Shown here: piece by piece, positions 1 to 12,680 of the stretch | Layout of the letters: the number at the start of each line of letters is the position of its first letter | Numbering within the stretch: the stretch's first letter is position 1 | Source of the DNA: Pratylenchus scribneri | Taxonomy: Eukaryota; Nematoda; Chromadorea; Rhabditida; Pratylenchidae | Direction of reading: 5' to 3' | Assembly (NCBI GenBank): GCA_030063045.1 | Contig: JAQSEB010000032.1 | Span: 434,001 to 498,000 of the forward strand | Length of the DNA: 64,000 nucleotides | Notes under the pieces: model-generated | The model's database searches: none | What the model saw: the letters and a program-made list of their open reading frames with translations, nothing else | What the model was told of the DNA's origin: nothing | Translations under genes and position numbers: made by a program

Positions 1-170
1 GAACCTCAAAATATACCTAGTGAGGAAAAATACGAAATTCTCGCATATGATATTTTCATTTGGTCATAGACCTATACTATTATATTTAGAATATTAAAAT
101 ATATTTTTTACCAAAAAATTAGAAGATTTGTAGGAATAGTTGAAAAGATATGGCCTTCCGTCGAATTGAA

Positions 171-345
171 CAATTAAAATATATTGGGTCATAAAAACGA
201 TAATAGAAAAATTTTCAAAAAAAAAAGATTTCAAATTTTTTTAAAGTTGATTCTTGTAGTATTTTTTATGTAGATTCTGAATCTGAAAACGAAAATTCAA
301 TATCTTCAAAAATTGGCGAGTTATGGGCAAGTGCCCTATCGTCCA
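171..345. repeat. sat1 module B, left copy
   Basis: A segment of about 175 bp unlike the neighbouring A monomers. It carries GATTCTTGTAGTATTTTTTA, then TTGGCGAGTTATGGGCAAGT and then GCCCTATCGTCCACTCAAAA. It starts after a TCGAATTG variant of the usual TCGATTTG end of module A. Its last part (TATCGTCCACTCAAAATAT) resembles the module A end (CGTCGATTTGACCCTCAAAATAT in outline), so B may be a much-diverged relative of A; that relationship is inference. A second copy lies at 2458-2630. Confidence 0.85.
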
Positions 346-500
346 CTCAAAATATACTTAGTTAGGTATAAAATACGATTTCTTGAAAAAAATATATACA
401 ATTGCTCTTATTCTTATATTATTATTTTTTCAATATTAAAATGTATTTTTTCCCAAAAAATTAGAAGATTTGTAGGAATAGTTGAAAAGATATGGCCTTC
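346..500. repeat. sat1 divergent A monomer
   Basis: This monomer keeps the module A second half (AATGTATTTTTTCCCAAAAA, TTAGAAGATTTGTAGGAATA, GGCCTTCCGTCGATTTGACC). Its first half is strongly diverged: AATACGATTTCTTGAAAAAA and ATTGCTCTTATTCTTATATT replace the usual CGAAATTCTCGCATATGATA segment. It sits directly after module B, so B plus this half-diverged unit could be one older unit at the array edge. It is not a gene; the short frame over it is accidental. Confidence 0.75.
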
Positions 501-2457
501 CGTCGATTTGACCCTCAAAATATGAACCTCTAGTGAGGAAAAATACGAAATTCTCGCATATGATATTTTCATTTGGTCAAAGACCTATACTATTATATTT
601 AGAATATTAAATTGTATTTTTCCCAAAAAATTAGAAGATTTGTAGGAATAATTGAAAAAATATGGCCTTCCGTCGATTTGACCCTCAAAATATGAACCTC
701 TAGTGAGGAAAAATACGAAATTCTCGCATATGATATTTTCATTTGGTCAAAGACCTATACTATTATATTTAGAATATTAAATTGTATTTTTCCCAAAAAA
801 TTAGAAGATTTGTAGGAATAATTGAAAAAATATGGCCTTCCGTCGATTTGACCCTCAAAATATGAACCTCAAAATATACCTAGTGAGGAAAAATACGAAA
901 TTCTCGAATATGATATTTTCATTTGGTCATAGACCTATACTATTATATTTAGAATATTAAAATGTATTTTTTCCCAAAAAATTAGAAGATTTGTAGGAAT
1001 AGTTGAAAAGATATGGCCTTCCGTCGATTTGACCCTCAAAATATGAACCTCAAAATATACCTAGTGAGGAAAAATACGAAATTCTCGCATATGATATTTT
1101 CATTTGGTCATAGACCTATACTATTATATTTAGAATATTAAATTGTATTTTTTCCCAAAAAATTAGAAGATTTGTAGGAATAATTGAAAAAATATGGCCT
1201 TCCGTCGATTTGACCCTCAAAATATGAACCTCTAGTGAGGAAAAATACGAAATTCTCGCATATGATATTTTCATTTGTTCATAGATCTATACTATTATAT
1301 TTAGAATATTAAAATGTATTTTTTCTCAAAAAATTAGAAGATTTGTAGGAATAGTTGAAAAGATATGGCCTTCCGTCGATTTGACCCTCAAAATATGAAC
1401 CTCAAAATATACCTAGTGAGGAAAAATACGAAATTCTCGCATATGATATTTTCATTTGTTCATAGACCTATACTATTATATTTAGAATATTAAAATGTAT
1501 TTTTTCCCAAAAAATTAGAAGATTTGTAGGAATAGTTGAAAAAATATGGCCTTCCGTCGATTTGACCCTCAAAATATACCTAGTGAGGAAAAATACGAAA
1601 TTCTCGCATATGATATTTTCATTTGGTCATAGACCTATACTATTATATTTAGAATATTAAAATGTATTTTTTCCCAAAAAATTAGAAGATTTGTAGGAAT
1701 AGTTGAAAAGATATGGCCTTCCGTCGATTTGACCCTCAAAATATGAACCTCAAAATATACCTAGTGAGGAAAAATACGAAATTCTCGCATATGATATTTT
1801 CATTTGGTCATAGACCTATACTATTATATTTAGAATATTAAAATGTATTTTTTCCCAAAAAATTAGAAGATTTGTAGGAATAGTTGAAAAGATATGGCCT
1901 TCCGTCGATTTGACCCTCAAAATATGAACCTCAAAATATACCTAGTGAGGAAAAATACGAAATTCTCGCATATGATATTTTCATTTGGTCATAGACCTAT
2001 ACTATTATATTTAGAATATTAAATTGTATTTTTTCCCAAAAAATTAGAAGATTTGTAGGAATAATTGAAAAAATATGGCCTTCCGTCGATTTGACCCTCA
2101 AAATATGAACCTCAAAATATACCTAGTGAGGAAAAATACGAAATTCTCGCATATGATATTTTCATTTGGTCATAGACCTATACTATTATATTTAGAATAT
2201 TAAAATGTATTTTTTCCCAAAAAATTAGAAGATTTGTAGGAATAGTTGAAAAGATATGGCCTTCCGTCGATTTGACCCTCAAAATATGAACCTCAAAATA
2301 TACCTAGTGAGGAAAAATACGAAATTCTCGCATATGATATTTTCATTTGGTCAAAGACCTATACTATTATATTTAGAATATTAAATTGTATTTTTTCCCA
2401 AAAAATTAGAAGATTTGTAGGAATAGTTGAAAAGATATGGCCTTCCGTCGATTTGAC

Positions 2458-2630
2458 CCTCAAAATATACTGCGTCATAAATACGATAATAGAAAAATTT
2501 TCAAAAAAAAAAATTTCAAATTTTTATAAAGTTAATTCTTGTAGTATTTTTTATGTAGATTCTGAATCTGAAAACGAAAATTCAATATCTTCAAAAATTG
2601 GCGAGTTATGGGCAAGTGCCCTATCGTCCA
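2458..2630. repeat. sat1 module B, right copy
   Basis: Second copy of module B, about 2287 bp after the first. It shares GTAGTATTTTTTATGTAGAT and TTGGCGAGTTATGGGCAAGT with the left copy. Small differences from 171-345 (for example TATACTGCGTCATAAATACG against TATATTGGGTCATAAAAACG) show that the two are not a fresh duplication. It is the last complete sat1 unit before the switch to sat2. Confidence 0.85.
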
Positions 2631-2662
2631 CTCAAAATATACTTAGTTAGGTAAAAAATAGT
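2631..2662. other. Junction between sat1 and sat2
   Basis: Sat1 sequence runs through CTCAAAATATACTTAGTTAGG. After an A-rich stretch (AAAAAATA, 2653-2660) the sequence is sat2, entering inside a monomer at GTCCTATATTTTTTATTTTG. Sat1 normally has TTAGTTAGGTATAAAATACG here and sat2 normally has CAAAAAATACAGTCCTAT, so the crossover lies in shared A-rich sequence and the sat2 bases CA are missing. There is no transposon end or target duplication. This looks like end joining or microhomology-mediated exchange between arrays. Confidence 0.8.
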
Positions 2663-4700
2663 CCTATATTTTTTATTTTGTTAATATACCCTCATATTGA
2701 TTTTTTATGAATTTCTAAAAAAAACCCCCCAAATTCAATTATGCCTAGGGTATATTTAACATGTTTTAATTCAGGATTTGAATTTTTTGAAATTCTTTTA
2801 TCAGAATCATATTTTCCATCAAAAAATACAGTCCTATATTTTTTATTTTGTTAATATACCCTCATATTGATTTTTTATGAATTTCTAAAAAAAACCCCCC
2901 AAATTCAATTATGCCTAGGGTATATTTGACATGTTTTAATTCAGGATTTGAATTTTTTGAAATTCTTTTATCAGAATCATATTTTCCATCAAAAAATACA
3001 GTCCTATATTTTTTATTTTGTTAATATACCCTCATATTGATTTTTTATGAATTTCTAAAAAAAACCCCCCAAATTCAATTATGCCTAGGGTATATTTGAC
3101 ATGTTTTAATTCAGGATTTGAATTTTTTGAAATTCTTTTAATAGAATCATATTCTCCATCAAAAAATACAGTCCTATATTTTTTATTTTGTTAATATACC
3201 CTCATATTGATTTTTTATGAATTTCTAAAAAAAACCCCCCAAATTCAATTATGCCTAGGGTATATTTGACATTTTCTGGACTAGGATTTGAATTTTTTGT
3301 AATTCTTTTATTAGAATCATATTCTCCATCAAAAAATACAGTCCTATATTTTTTATTTTGTTAATATACCCTCATATTGATTTTTTATGAATTTCTAAAA
3401 AAAACCCCTCAAATTCAATTATGCCTAGGGTATATTTGACATGTTTTAATTCAGGATTTGAATTTTTTGAAATTCTTTTATCAGAATCATATTTTCCATC
3501 AAAAAATACAGTCCTATATTTTTTATTTTGTTAATATACCCTCATATTGATTTTTTATGAATTTCTAAAAAAAACCCCCCAAATTCAATTATGCCTAGGG
3601 TATATTTGACATTTTCTGGACTAGGATTTGAATTTTTTGTAATTCTTTTAATAGAATCATATTCTCCATCAAAAAATACAGTCCTATATTTTTTATTTTG
3701 TTAATATACCCTCATATTGATTTTTTATGAATTTCTAAAAAAAACCCCCCAAATTCAATTATGCCTAGAGTATATTTGACATGTTTTAATTCAGGATTTG
3801 AATTTTTTGAAATTTTTTTATCAGAATCATATTTTCCATCAAAAAATACAGTCCTATATTTTTTATTTTGTTAATATACCCTCATATTGATTTTTTATGA
3901 ATTTCTAAAAAATACCCCCCAAATTCAATTATGCCTAGGGTATATTTGACATGTTTTAATTCAGGATTTGAATTTTTTGAAATTCTTTTAATAGAATCAT
4001 ATTCTCCATCAAAAAATACAGTCCTATATTTTTTATTTTGTTAATATACCCTCATATTGATTTTTTATGAATTTCTAAAAAAAACCCCCCAAATTCAATT
4101 ATGCCTAGGGTATATTTGACATTTTCTGGACTAGGATTTGAATTTTTTGTAATTCTTTTATTAGAATCATATTCTCCATCAAAAAATACAGTCCTATATT
4201 TTTTATTTTGTTAATATACCCTCATATTGATTTTTTATGAATTTCTAAAAATATTAATTATTTTCAATTATGCCTAGGGTATATTTGACATGTTTTAATT
4301 CAGGATTTGAATTTTTTGAAATTCTTTTAATAGAATCATATTCTCCATCAAAAAATACAGTCCTATATTTTTTATTTTGTTAATATACCCTCATATTGAT
4401 TTTTTATGAATTTCTAAAAAATACCCCCCAAATTCAATTATGCCTAGGGTATATTTGACATTTTCTGGACTAGGATTTGAATTTTTTGAAATTCTTTTAT
4501 CAGAATCATATTTTCCATCAAAAAATACAGTCCTATATTTTTTATTTTGTTAATATACCCTCATATTGATTTTTTATGAATTTCTAAAAAATACCCCCCA
4601 AATTCAATTATGCCTAGGGTATATTTGTCATGTTTTAGTTCAGGATTTGAATTTTTTGAAATTCTTTTTATAGAATCATATTCTCCATCAAAAAATACAA
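2653..4700. repeat. sat2 array, alpha subfamily
   Basis: Twelve monomers of 170 bp. GTCCTATATTTTTTATTTTG recurs at 2661, 2831, 3001, 3171, 3341, 3511, 3681, 3851, 4021 and 4191. Diagnostic states are CAGTCCTATATTTTTTATTT after the CATCAAAAAATA block, TTGTTAATATACCCTCATAT, and a spacer of A-run plus CCCCCC before AAATTCAATTATGCCTAGGG. The segment after TTTGACAT alternates between GTTTTAATTCAGG and TTTCTGGACTAGG, so neighbours form mixed higher-order units. One monomer near 4250-4265 has ATATTAATTATTTTC in place of the C-rich spacer. Confidence 0.95.
2774..2797. other. Representative dyad in sat2 monomers
   Basis: Nearly every sat2 monomer carries GAATTT-TTTG-AAATTC, a 6-bp perfect inverted repeat with a 4-nt loop, next to T and A tracts. 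The first copy is given here. Type V monomers lack it, having GAATTTGAATTTAACGAATT instead, and the mobile insert lies exactly in that altered segment. Dyads are common in centromeric satellites; a role here is inference. Confidence 0.6.
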
Positions 4701-5810
4701 GCCTATCTTTTTTTAGATTTTTAAAATACCCTCATATTGATTTTTTATGAATTTCTAAAAAATGGCCCCAAAATTCAATTATGCCTAGGGTATATTTGAC
4801 ATGTTTTAGTTCAGGATTTGAATTTTTTGAAATTCTTTTAATAGAATCATATTCTCCATCAAAAAATACAGTCCTATATTTTTTATTTTGTTAATATACC
4901 CTCATATTGATTTTTTATGAATTTCTAAAAAATACCCCCCAAATTCAATTATGCCTAGGGTATATTTGACATTTTCTGGACTAGGATTTGAATTTTTTGA
5001 AATTCTTTTATCAGAATCATATTTTCCATCAAAAAATACAGTCCTATATTTTTTATTTTGTTAATATACCCTCATATTGATTTTTTATGAATTTCTAAAA
5101 AATACCCCCCAAATTCAATTATGCCTAGGGTATATTTGTCATGTTTTAGTTCAGGATTTGAATTTTTTGAAATTCTTTTTATAGAATCATATTCTCCATC
5201 AAAAAATACAAGCCTATCTTTTTTTAGATTTTTAAAATACCCTCATATTGATTTTTTATGAATTTCTAAAAAATGGCCCCAAAATTCAATTATGCCTAGG
5301 GTATATTTGACATTTTTTAGTTCAGGATTTGAATTTTTTGAAATTCTTTTAATTGAATCATATTCTCCATCAAAAAATACAAGCCTATCTTTTTTTAGAT
5401 TTTTAAAATACCCTCATATTGATTTTTTATGAATTTCTAAAAAATGGCCCCAAAATTCAATTATGCCTAGGGTATATTTGTCATGTTTTAGTTCAGGATT
5501 TGAATTTTTTGAAATTATTTTTATAGAATCATATTCTCCATCAAAAAATACAAGCCTATCTTTTTTTAGATTTTTAAAATACCCTCATATTGATTTTTTA
5601 TAAATTTCTAAAAAATGGCCCCAAAATTCAATTATGCCTAGGGTATATTTGACATGTTTTAGTTCAGGATTTGAATTTTTTGAAATTCTTTTAATAGAAT
5701 CATATTCTCCATCAAAAAATACAAGCCTATCTTTTTTTAGATTTTTAAAATACCCTCATATTGATTTTTTATAAATTTCTAAAAAATGGCCCCAAAATTC
5801 AATTATGCCT

Positions 5811-6840
5811 AGGGTATATATGACATTTTTTAGTTCAGGATTTGAATTTTTTGAAATTCTTTTAATAGAATCATATTCTTCATCAAAAAATACAAGCCTA
5901 TCTTTTTTTAGATTTTTAAAATACCCTCATATTGATTTTTTATGAATTTCTATAAAATGGCCCCAAAATTCAATTATGCCTAGGGTATATTTGACATGTT
6001 TTAGTTCAGGATTTGAATTTTTTGAAATTATTTTTATAGAATCATATTCTCCATCAAAAAATACAAGCCTATCTTTTTTTAGATTTTTAAAATACCCTCA
6101 TATTGATTTTTTATAAATTTCTAAAAAATGGCCCCAAAATTCAATTATGCCTAGGGTATATTTGACATGTTTTAGTTCAGGATTTGAATTTTTTGAAATT
6201 ATTTTTATAGAATCATATTCTTCATCAAAAAATACAAGCCTATCTTTTTTTAGATTTTTAAAATACCCTCATATTGATTTTTTATAAATTTCTAAAAAAT
6301 GGCCCCAAAATTCAATTATGCCTAGGGTATATATGACATTTTTTAGTTCAGGATTTGAATTTTTTGAAATTCTTTTAATAGAATCATATTCTTCATCAAA
6401 AAATACAAGCCTATCTTTTTTTAGATTTTTAAAATACCCTCATATTGATTTTTTATGAATTTCTATAAAATGGCCCCAAAATTCAATTATGCCTAGGGTA
6501 TATTTGACATGTTTTAGTTCAGGATTTGAATTTTTTGAAATTATTTTTATAGAATCATATTCTCCATCAAAAAATACAAGCCTATCTTTTTTTAGATTTT
6601 TAAAATACCCTCATATTGATTTTTTATAAATTTCTAAAAAATGGCCCCAAAATTCAATTATGCCTAGGGTATATTTGACATGTTTTAGTTCAGGATTTGA
6701 ATTTTTTGAAATTATTTTTATAGAATCATATTCTCCATCAAAAAATACAAGCCTATCTTTTTTTAGATTTTTAAAATACCCTCATATTGATTTTTTATGA
6801 ATTTCTATAAAATGGCCCCAAAATTCAATTATGCCTAGGG
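5811..6840. repeat. sat2 beta ~513-bp trimer duplication
   Basis: The rare combination TATATATGACATTTTTTAGT followed by a CTTCATC tail occurs at 5811 and again at 6324, 513 bp apart, which is three monomers. The intervening TATAAATTTC variants (TAA in place of TGA in ATGAATTTC) also recur. This fits local triplet amplification inside the beta block. It was judged by eye. Confidence 0.65.
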
Positions 6841-8726
6841 TATATTTGTCATGTTTTAGTTCAGGATTTGAATTTTTTGAAATTATTTTTATAGAATCAT
6901 ATTCTCCATCAAAAAATACAAGCCTATCTTTTTTTAGATTTTTAAAATACCCTCATATTGATTTTTTATAAATTTCTAAAAAATGGCCCCAAAATTCAAT
7001 TATGCCTAGGGTATATTTGACATGTTTTAGTTCAGGATTTGAATTTTTTGAAATTATTTTTATAGAATCATATTCTCCATCAAAAAATACAAGCCTATCT
7101 TTTTTTAGATTTTTAAAATACCCTCATATTGATTTTTTATAAATTTCTAAAAAATGGCCCCAAAATTCAATTATGCCTAGGGTATATATGACATTTTTTA
7201 GTTCAGGATTTGAATTTTTTGAAATTCTTTTAATAGAATCATATTCTGCATTAAAAAACACATGCCTATCTTTTTTTAGATTTTTAAAATACCCTCATAT
7301 TGATTTTTTATGAATTTCTAAACAAATGGCCTCAAATTCAATTATGCCTAGGGTATATTTGACATGTTTTAGTTCCAAATTTGAATTTTTTGAAATTCTT
7401 TTAATAGAATCATATTCTCCATTAAAAAATACAGTCCTATATTTTTTATTTTGTTAATATACCCTCATATTGATTTTTTATGAATTTCTAAAAAATGGCC
7501 CCAAAATTCAATTATGCCTAGGGTATATTTGACATTTTTTAGTTCAGGATTTGAATTTTTTGAAATTCTTTTAATTGAATCATATTCTCCATCAAAAAAT
7601 ACAAGCCAATCTTTTTTTAGATTTTTAAAATACCCTCATATTGATTTTTTATGAATTTCTAAAAAATGGCCCCAAAATTCAATTATGCCTAGGGTATATA
7701 TGACATTTTTTAGTTCAGGATTTGAATTTTTTGAAATTCTTTTAATAGAATCATATTCTTCATCAAAAAATACAAGCCTATCTTTTTTTAGATTTTTAAA
7801 ATACCCTCATATTGATTTTTTATGAATTTCTAAAAAATGGCCCCAAAATTCAATTATGCCTAGGGTATATTTGTCATGTTTTAGTTCAGGATTTGAATTT
7901 TTTGAAATTCTTTTAATAGTATCATATTCTCCATCAAAAAATACAAGCCTATCTTTTTTTAGATTTTTAAAATACCCTCATATTGATTTTTTATGAATTT
8001 CTAAAAAATGGCCCCAAAATTCAATTATGCCTAGGGTATATTTGTCATGTTTTAGTTCAGGATTTGAATTTTTTGAAATTCTTTTAATAGAATCATATTC
8101 TCCATCAAAAAATACAAGCCTATCTTTTTTTAGATTTTTAAAATACCCTCATATTGATTTTTTATGAATTTCTAAAAAATGGCCCCAAAATTCAATTATG
8201 CCTAGGGTATATATGACATATATTGAGCCAGAATTTGAATTTAACGAATTTCTTTTAATAGAATCATATTCTGCATTAAAAAACACATGCCTATCTTTTT
8301 TTAGATTTTTAAAATACCCTCATATTGATTTTTTATGAATTTCTAAAAAATGGCCCCAAAATTCAATTATGCCTAGGGTATATATGACATATATTGAGCC
8401 AGAATTTGAATTTAACGAATTTCTTTTAATAGAATCATATTCTGCATTAAAAAACACATGCCTATCTTTTTTTAGATTTTTAAAATACCCTCATATTGAT
8501 TTTTTATGAATTTCTAAAAAATGGCCCCAAAATTCAATTATGCCTAGGGTATATATGACATATATTGAGCCAGAATTTGAATTTAACGAATTTCTTTTAA
8601 TAGAATCATATTCTGCATTAAAAAACACATGCCTATCTTTTTTTAGATTTTTAAAATACCCTCATATTGATTTTTTATGAATTTCTATAAAATGGCCCCA
8701 AAATTCAATTATGCCTAGGGTATATA

Positions 8727-9060
8727 TGACATCCAGAATTTGAATTTAACGAATTTCTTTTAATAGAATCAAATTCTCCATCAAAAAATACAAGCCTATC
8801 TTTTTTTAGATTTTTAAAATACCCTCATATTGATTTTTTATGAATTTCTATAAAATGGCCCCAAAATTCAATTATGCCTAGGGTATATATGACATCCAGA
8901 ATTTGAATTTAACGAATTTCTTTTAATAGAATCAAATTCTCCATCAAAAAATACAAGCCTATCTTTTTTTAGATTTTTAAAATACCCTCATATTGATTTT
9001 TTATGAATTTCTATAAAATGGCCCCAAAATTCAATTATGCCTAGGGTATATATGACATCC
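8727..9060. repeat. Three successive monomers with the same 8-bp deletion
   Basis: In three adjacent type V monomers, GACATATATTGAGCCAGAA is shortened to GACATCCAGAA. The shortened motif recurs at 163-bp spacing (ATCC at 8731, 8894 and 9057), which is 171 minus 8. A single deletion was therefore copied twice by local exchange. The first two also share TAGAATCAAATTCTCC, a further private marker. Confidence 0.9.
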
Positions 9061-9432
9061 AGAATTTGAATTTAACGAATTTCTTTTAATAGAATCATAT
9101 TCTGCATTAAAAAACACATGCCTATCTTTTTTTAGATTTTTAAAATACCCTCATATTGATTTTTTATGAATTTCTAAAAAATGGCCCCAAAATTCAATTA
9201 TGCCTAGGGTATATTTGTCATGTTTTAGTTCAGGATTTGAATTTTTTGAAATTCTTTTTATAGAATCATATTCTCCATCAAAAAATACAAGCCAATCTTT
9301 TTTTAGATTTTTAAAATACCCTCATATTGATTTTTTATGAATTTCTATAAAATGGCCCCAAAATTCAATTATGCCTAGGGTATATATGACATATATTGAG
9401 CCAGAATTTGAATTTAACGAATTTCTTTTAAT

Positions 9433-12400
9433 AGAATCAAATTCTCCATCAAAAAATACAAGCCTATCTTTTTTTAGATTTTTAAAATACCCTCATATTG
9501 ATTTTTTATGAATTTCTAAAAAATGGCCCCAAAATTCAATTATGCCTAGGGTATATTTGTCATGTTTTAGTTCAGGATTTGAATTTTTTGAAATTCTTTT
9601 TATAGAATCATATTCTCCATCAAAAAATACAAGCCTATCTTTTTTTAGATTTTTAAAATACCCTCATATTGATTTTTTATGAATTTCTAAAAAATGGCCC
9701 CAAAATTCAATTATGCCTAGGGTATATTTGTCATGTTTTAGTTCAGGATTTGAATTTTTTGAAATTATTTTTATAGAATCATATTCTCCATCAAAAAATA
9801 CAAGCCTATCTTTTTTTAGATTTTTAAAATACCCTCATATTGATTTTTTATAAATTTCTAAAAAATGGCCCCAAAATTCAATTATGCCTAGGGTATATTT
9901 GTCATGTTTTAATTCAGGATTTGAATTTTTTGAAATTCTTTTTATAGAATCATATTCTCCATCAAAAAATACAAGCCTATCTTTTTTTAGATTTTTAAAA
10001 TACCCTCATATTGATTTTTTATGAATTTCTATAAAATGGCCCCAAAATTCAATTATGCCTAGGGTATATTTGACATGTTTTAGTTCAGGATTTGAATTTT
10101 TTGAAATTCTTTTAATAGAATCATATTCTGCATCAAAAAATACAAGCCTATCTTTTTTTAGATTTTTAAAATACCCTCATATTGATTTTTTATGAATTTC
10201 TATAAAATGGCCCCAAAATTCAATTATGCCTAGGGTATATTTGACATGTTTTAGTTCAGGATTTGAATTTTTTGAAATTCTTTTTATAGAATCATATTCT
10301 GCATTAAAAAACACATGCCTATCTTTTTTTAGATTTTTAAAATACCCTCATATTGATTTTTTATGAATTTCTATAAAATGGCCCCAAAATTCAATTATGC
10401 CTAGGGTATATTTGACATGTTTTAGTTCAGGATTTGAATTTTTTGAAATTCTTTTAATAGAATCATATTCTGCATCAAAAAATACAAGCCTATCTTTTTT
10501 TAGATTTTTAAAATACCCTCATATTGATTTTTTATGAATTTCTAAAAAATGGCCCCAAAATTCAATTATGCCTAGGGTATATATGACATATATTGAGCCA
10601 GAATTTGAATTTAACGAATTTCTTTTAATAGAATCATATTCTGCATTAAAAAACACATGCCTATCTTTTTTTAGATTTTTAAAATACCCTCATATTGATT
10701 TTTTATGAATTTCTAAAAAATGGCCCCAAAATTCAATTATGCCTAGGGTATATTTGACATTTTTTAGTTCAGGATTTGAATTTTTTGAAATTCTTTTTAT
10801 AGAATCATATTCTGCATTAAAAAACACATGCCTATCTTTTTTTAGATTTTTAAAATACCCTCATATTGATTTTTTATGAATTTCTAAAAAATGGCCCCAA
10901 AATTCAATTATGCCTAGGGTATATTTGTCATGTTTTAGTTCAGGATTTGAATTTTTTGAAATTCTTTTTATAGAATCATATTCTGCATTAAAAAACACAT
11001 GCCTATCTTTTTTTAGATTTTTAAAATACCCTCATATTGATTTTTTATGAATTTCTAAAAAATGGCCCCAAAATTCAATTATGCCTAGGGTATATTTGAC
11101 ATGTTTTAGTTCAGGATTTGAATTTTTTGAAATTCTTTTAATAGAATCATATTCTCCATCAAAAAATACAAGCCTATCTTTTTTTAGATTTTTAAAATAC
11201 CCTCATATTGATTTTTTATGAATTTCTAAAAAATGGCCCCAAAATTCAATTATGCCTAGGGTATATATGACATATATTGAGCCAGAATTTGAATTTAACG
11301 AATTTCTTTTAATAGAATCATATTCTGCATTAAAAAACACATGCCTATCTTTTTTTAGATTTTTAAAATACCCTCATATTGATTTTTTATGAATTTCTAA
11401 AAAATGGCCCCAAAATTCAATTATGCCTAGGGTATATTTGTCATGTTTTAGTTCAGGATTTGAATTTTTTGAAATTCTTTTTATAGAATCATATTCTCCA
11501 TCAAAAAATACAAGCCTATCTTTTTTTAGATTTTTAAAATACCCTCATATTGATTTTTTATGAATTTCTAAAAAATGGCCCCAAAATTCAATTATGCCTA
11601 GGGTATATTTGACATTTTTTAGTTCAGGATTTGAATTTTTTGAAATTCTTTTTATAGAATCATATTCTGCATTAAAAAACACATGCCTATCTTTTTTTAG
11701 ATTTTTAAAATACCCTCATATTGATTTTTTATGAATTTCTAAAAAATGGCCCCAAAATTCAATTATGCCTAGGGTATATTTGTCATGTTTTAGTTCAGGA
11801 TTTGAATTTTTTGAAATTCTTTTTATAGAATCATATTCTCCATCAAAAAATACAAGCCTATCTTTTTTTAGATTTTTAAAATACCCTCATATTGATTTTT
11901 TATGAATTTCTATAAAATGGCCCCAAAATTCAATTATGCCTAGGGTATATTTGACATTTTTTAGTTCAGGATTTGAATTTTTTGAAATTCTTTTTATAGA
12001 ATCATATTCTGCATTAAAAAACACATGCCTATCTTTTTTTAGATTTTTAAAATACCCTCATATTGATTTTTTATGAATTTCTAAAAAATGGCCCCAAAAT
12101 TCAATTATGCCTAGGGTATATTTGACATGTTTTAGTTCAGGATTTGAATTTTTTGAAATTCTTTTAATAGAATCATATTCTCCATCAAAAAATACAAGCC
12201 TATCTTTTTTTAGATTTTTAAAATACCCTCATATTGATTTTTTATGAATTTCTAAAAAATGGCCCCAAAATTCAATTATGCCTAGGGTATATATGACATA
12301 TATTGAGCCAGAATTTGAATTTAACGAATTTCTTTTAATAGAATCATATTCTGCATTAAAAAACACATGCCTATCTTTTTTTAGATTTTTAAAATACCCT

Positions 12401-12680
12401 CATATTGATTTTTTATGAATTTCTAAAAAATGGCCCCAAAATTCAATTATGCCTAGGGTATATTTGACATTTTTTAGTTCAGGATTTGAATTTTTTGAAA
12501 TTCTTTTAATAGAATCATATTCTCCATCAAAAAATACAAGCCTATCTTTTTTTAGATTTTTAAAATACCCTCATATTGATTTTTTATGAATTTCTAAAAA
12601 TGGCCCCAAAATTCAATTATGCCTAGGGTATATATGACATATATTGAGCCAGAATTTGAATTTAACGAATTTCTTTTAAT
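9433..12680. repeat. 3248-bp higher-order repeat, copy 1
   Basis: This is a block of 19 monomers whose order of head and tail variants matches 12681-15928 at an offset of 3248 bp. Matching landmarks were checked at 9541/12789, 10561/13809, 11221/14469, 11881/15129, 12241/15489 and 12541/15789. A one-base deletion in the spacer (CTAAAAATGGCCCC) near 12598 is shared with 15846. Copy 1 ends where copy 2 begins, as expected for a tandem duplication. Confidence 0.85.

Larger units (their letters stand above)
1..2652. repeat. Satellite family 1 (sat1) tandem array
   Basis: About a dozen head-to-tail copies of an AT-rich monomer (module A), recognised by CGAAATTCTCGCATATGATA, then TTAGAAGATTTGTAGGAATA and then GGCCTTCCGTCGATTTGACC. 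The CGTCG landmark recurs at 159, 501, 671, 841, 1022, 1203, 1374, 1555, 1722, 1903, 2084, 2265 and 2446. Spacings are therefore 170, 181, 171 and 167 bp, apart from the 342-bp first gap, which holds module B. The 181-bp form has CCTCAAAATATGAA followed by a second CCTCAAAATAT, a 14-bp tandem duplication absent from the 167-bp copy near 1560. The 170/171-bp forms lose 10 bp of it (GAACCTCTAGTGAGG). No open frame runs through the array and no coding function is suggested. The array is cut by the left window edge. Confidence 0.95.

Noticed and set aside
1..2652. Common origin of sat1 and sat2
   Set aside because: They share only AT-rich words and short motifs such as CCTAGTG. I found no alignable stretch long enough to claim homology by eye.
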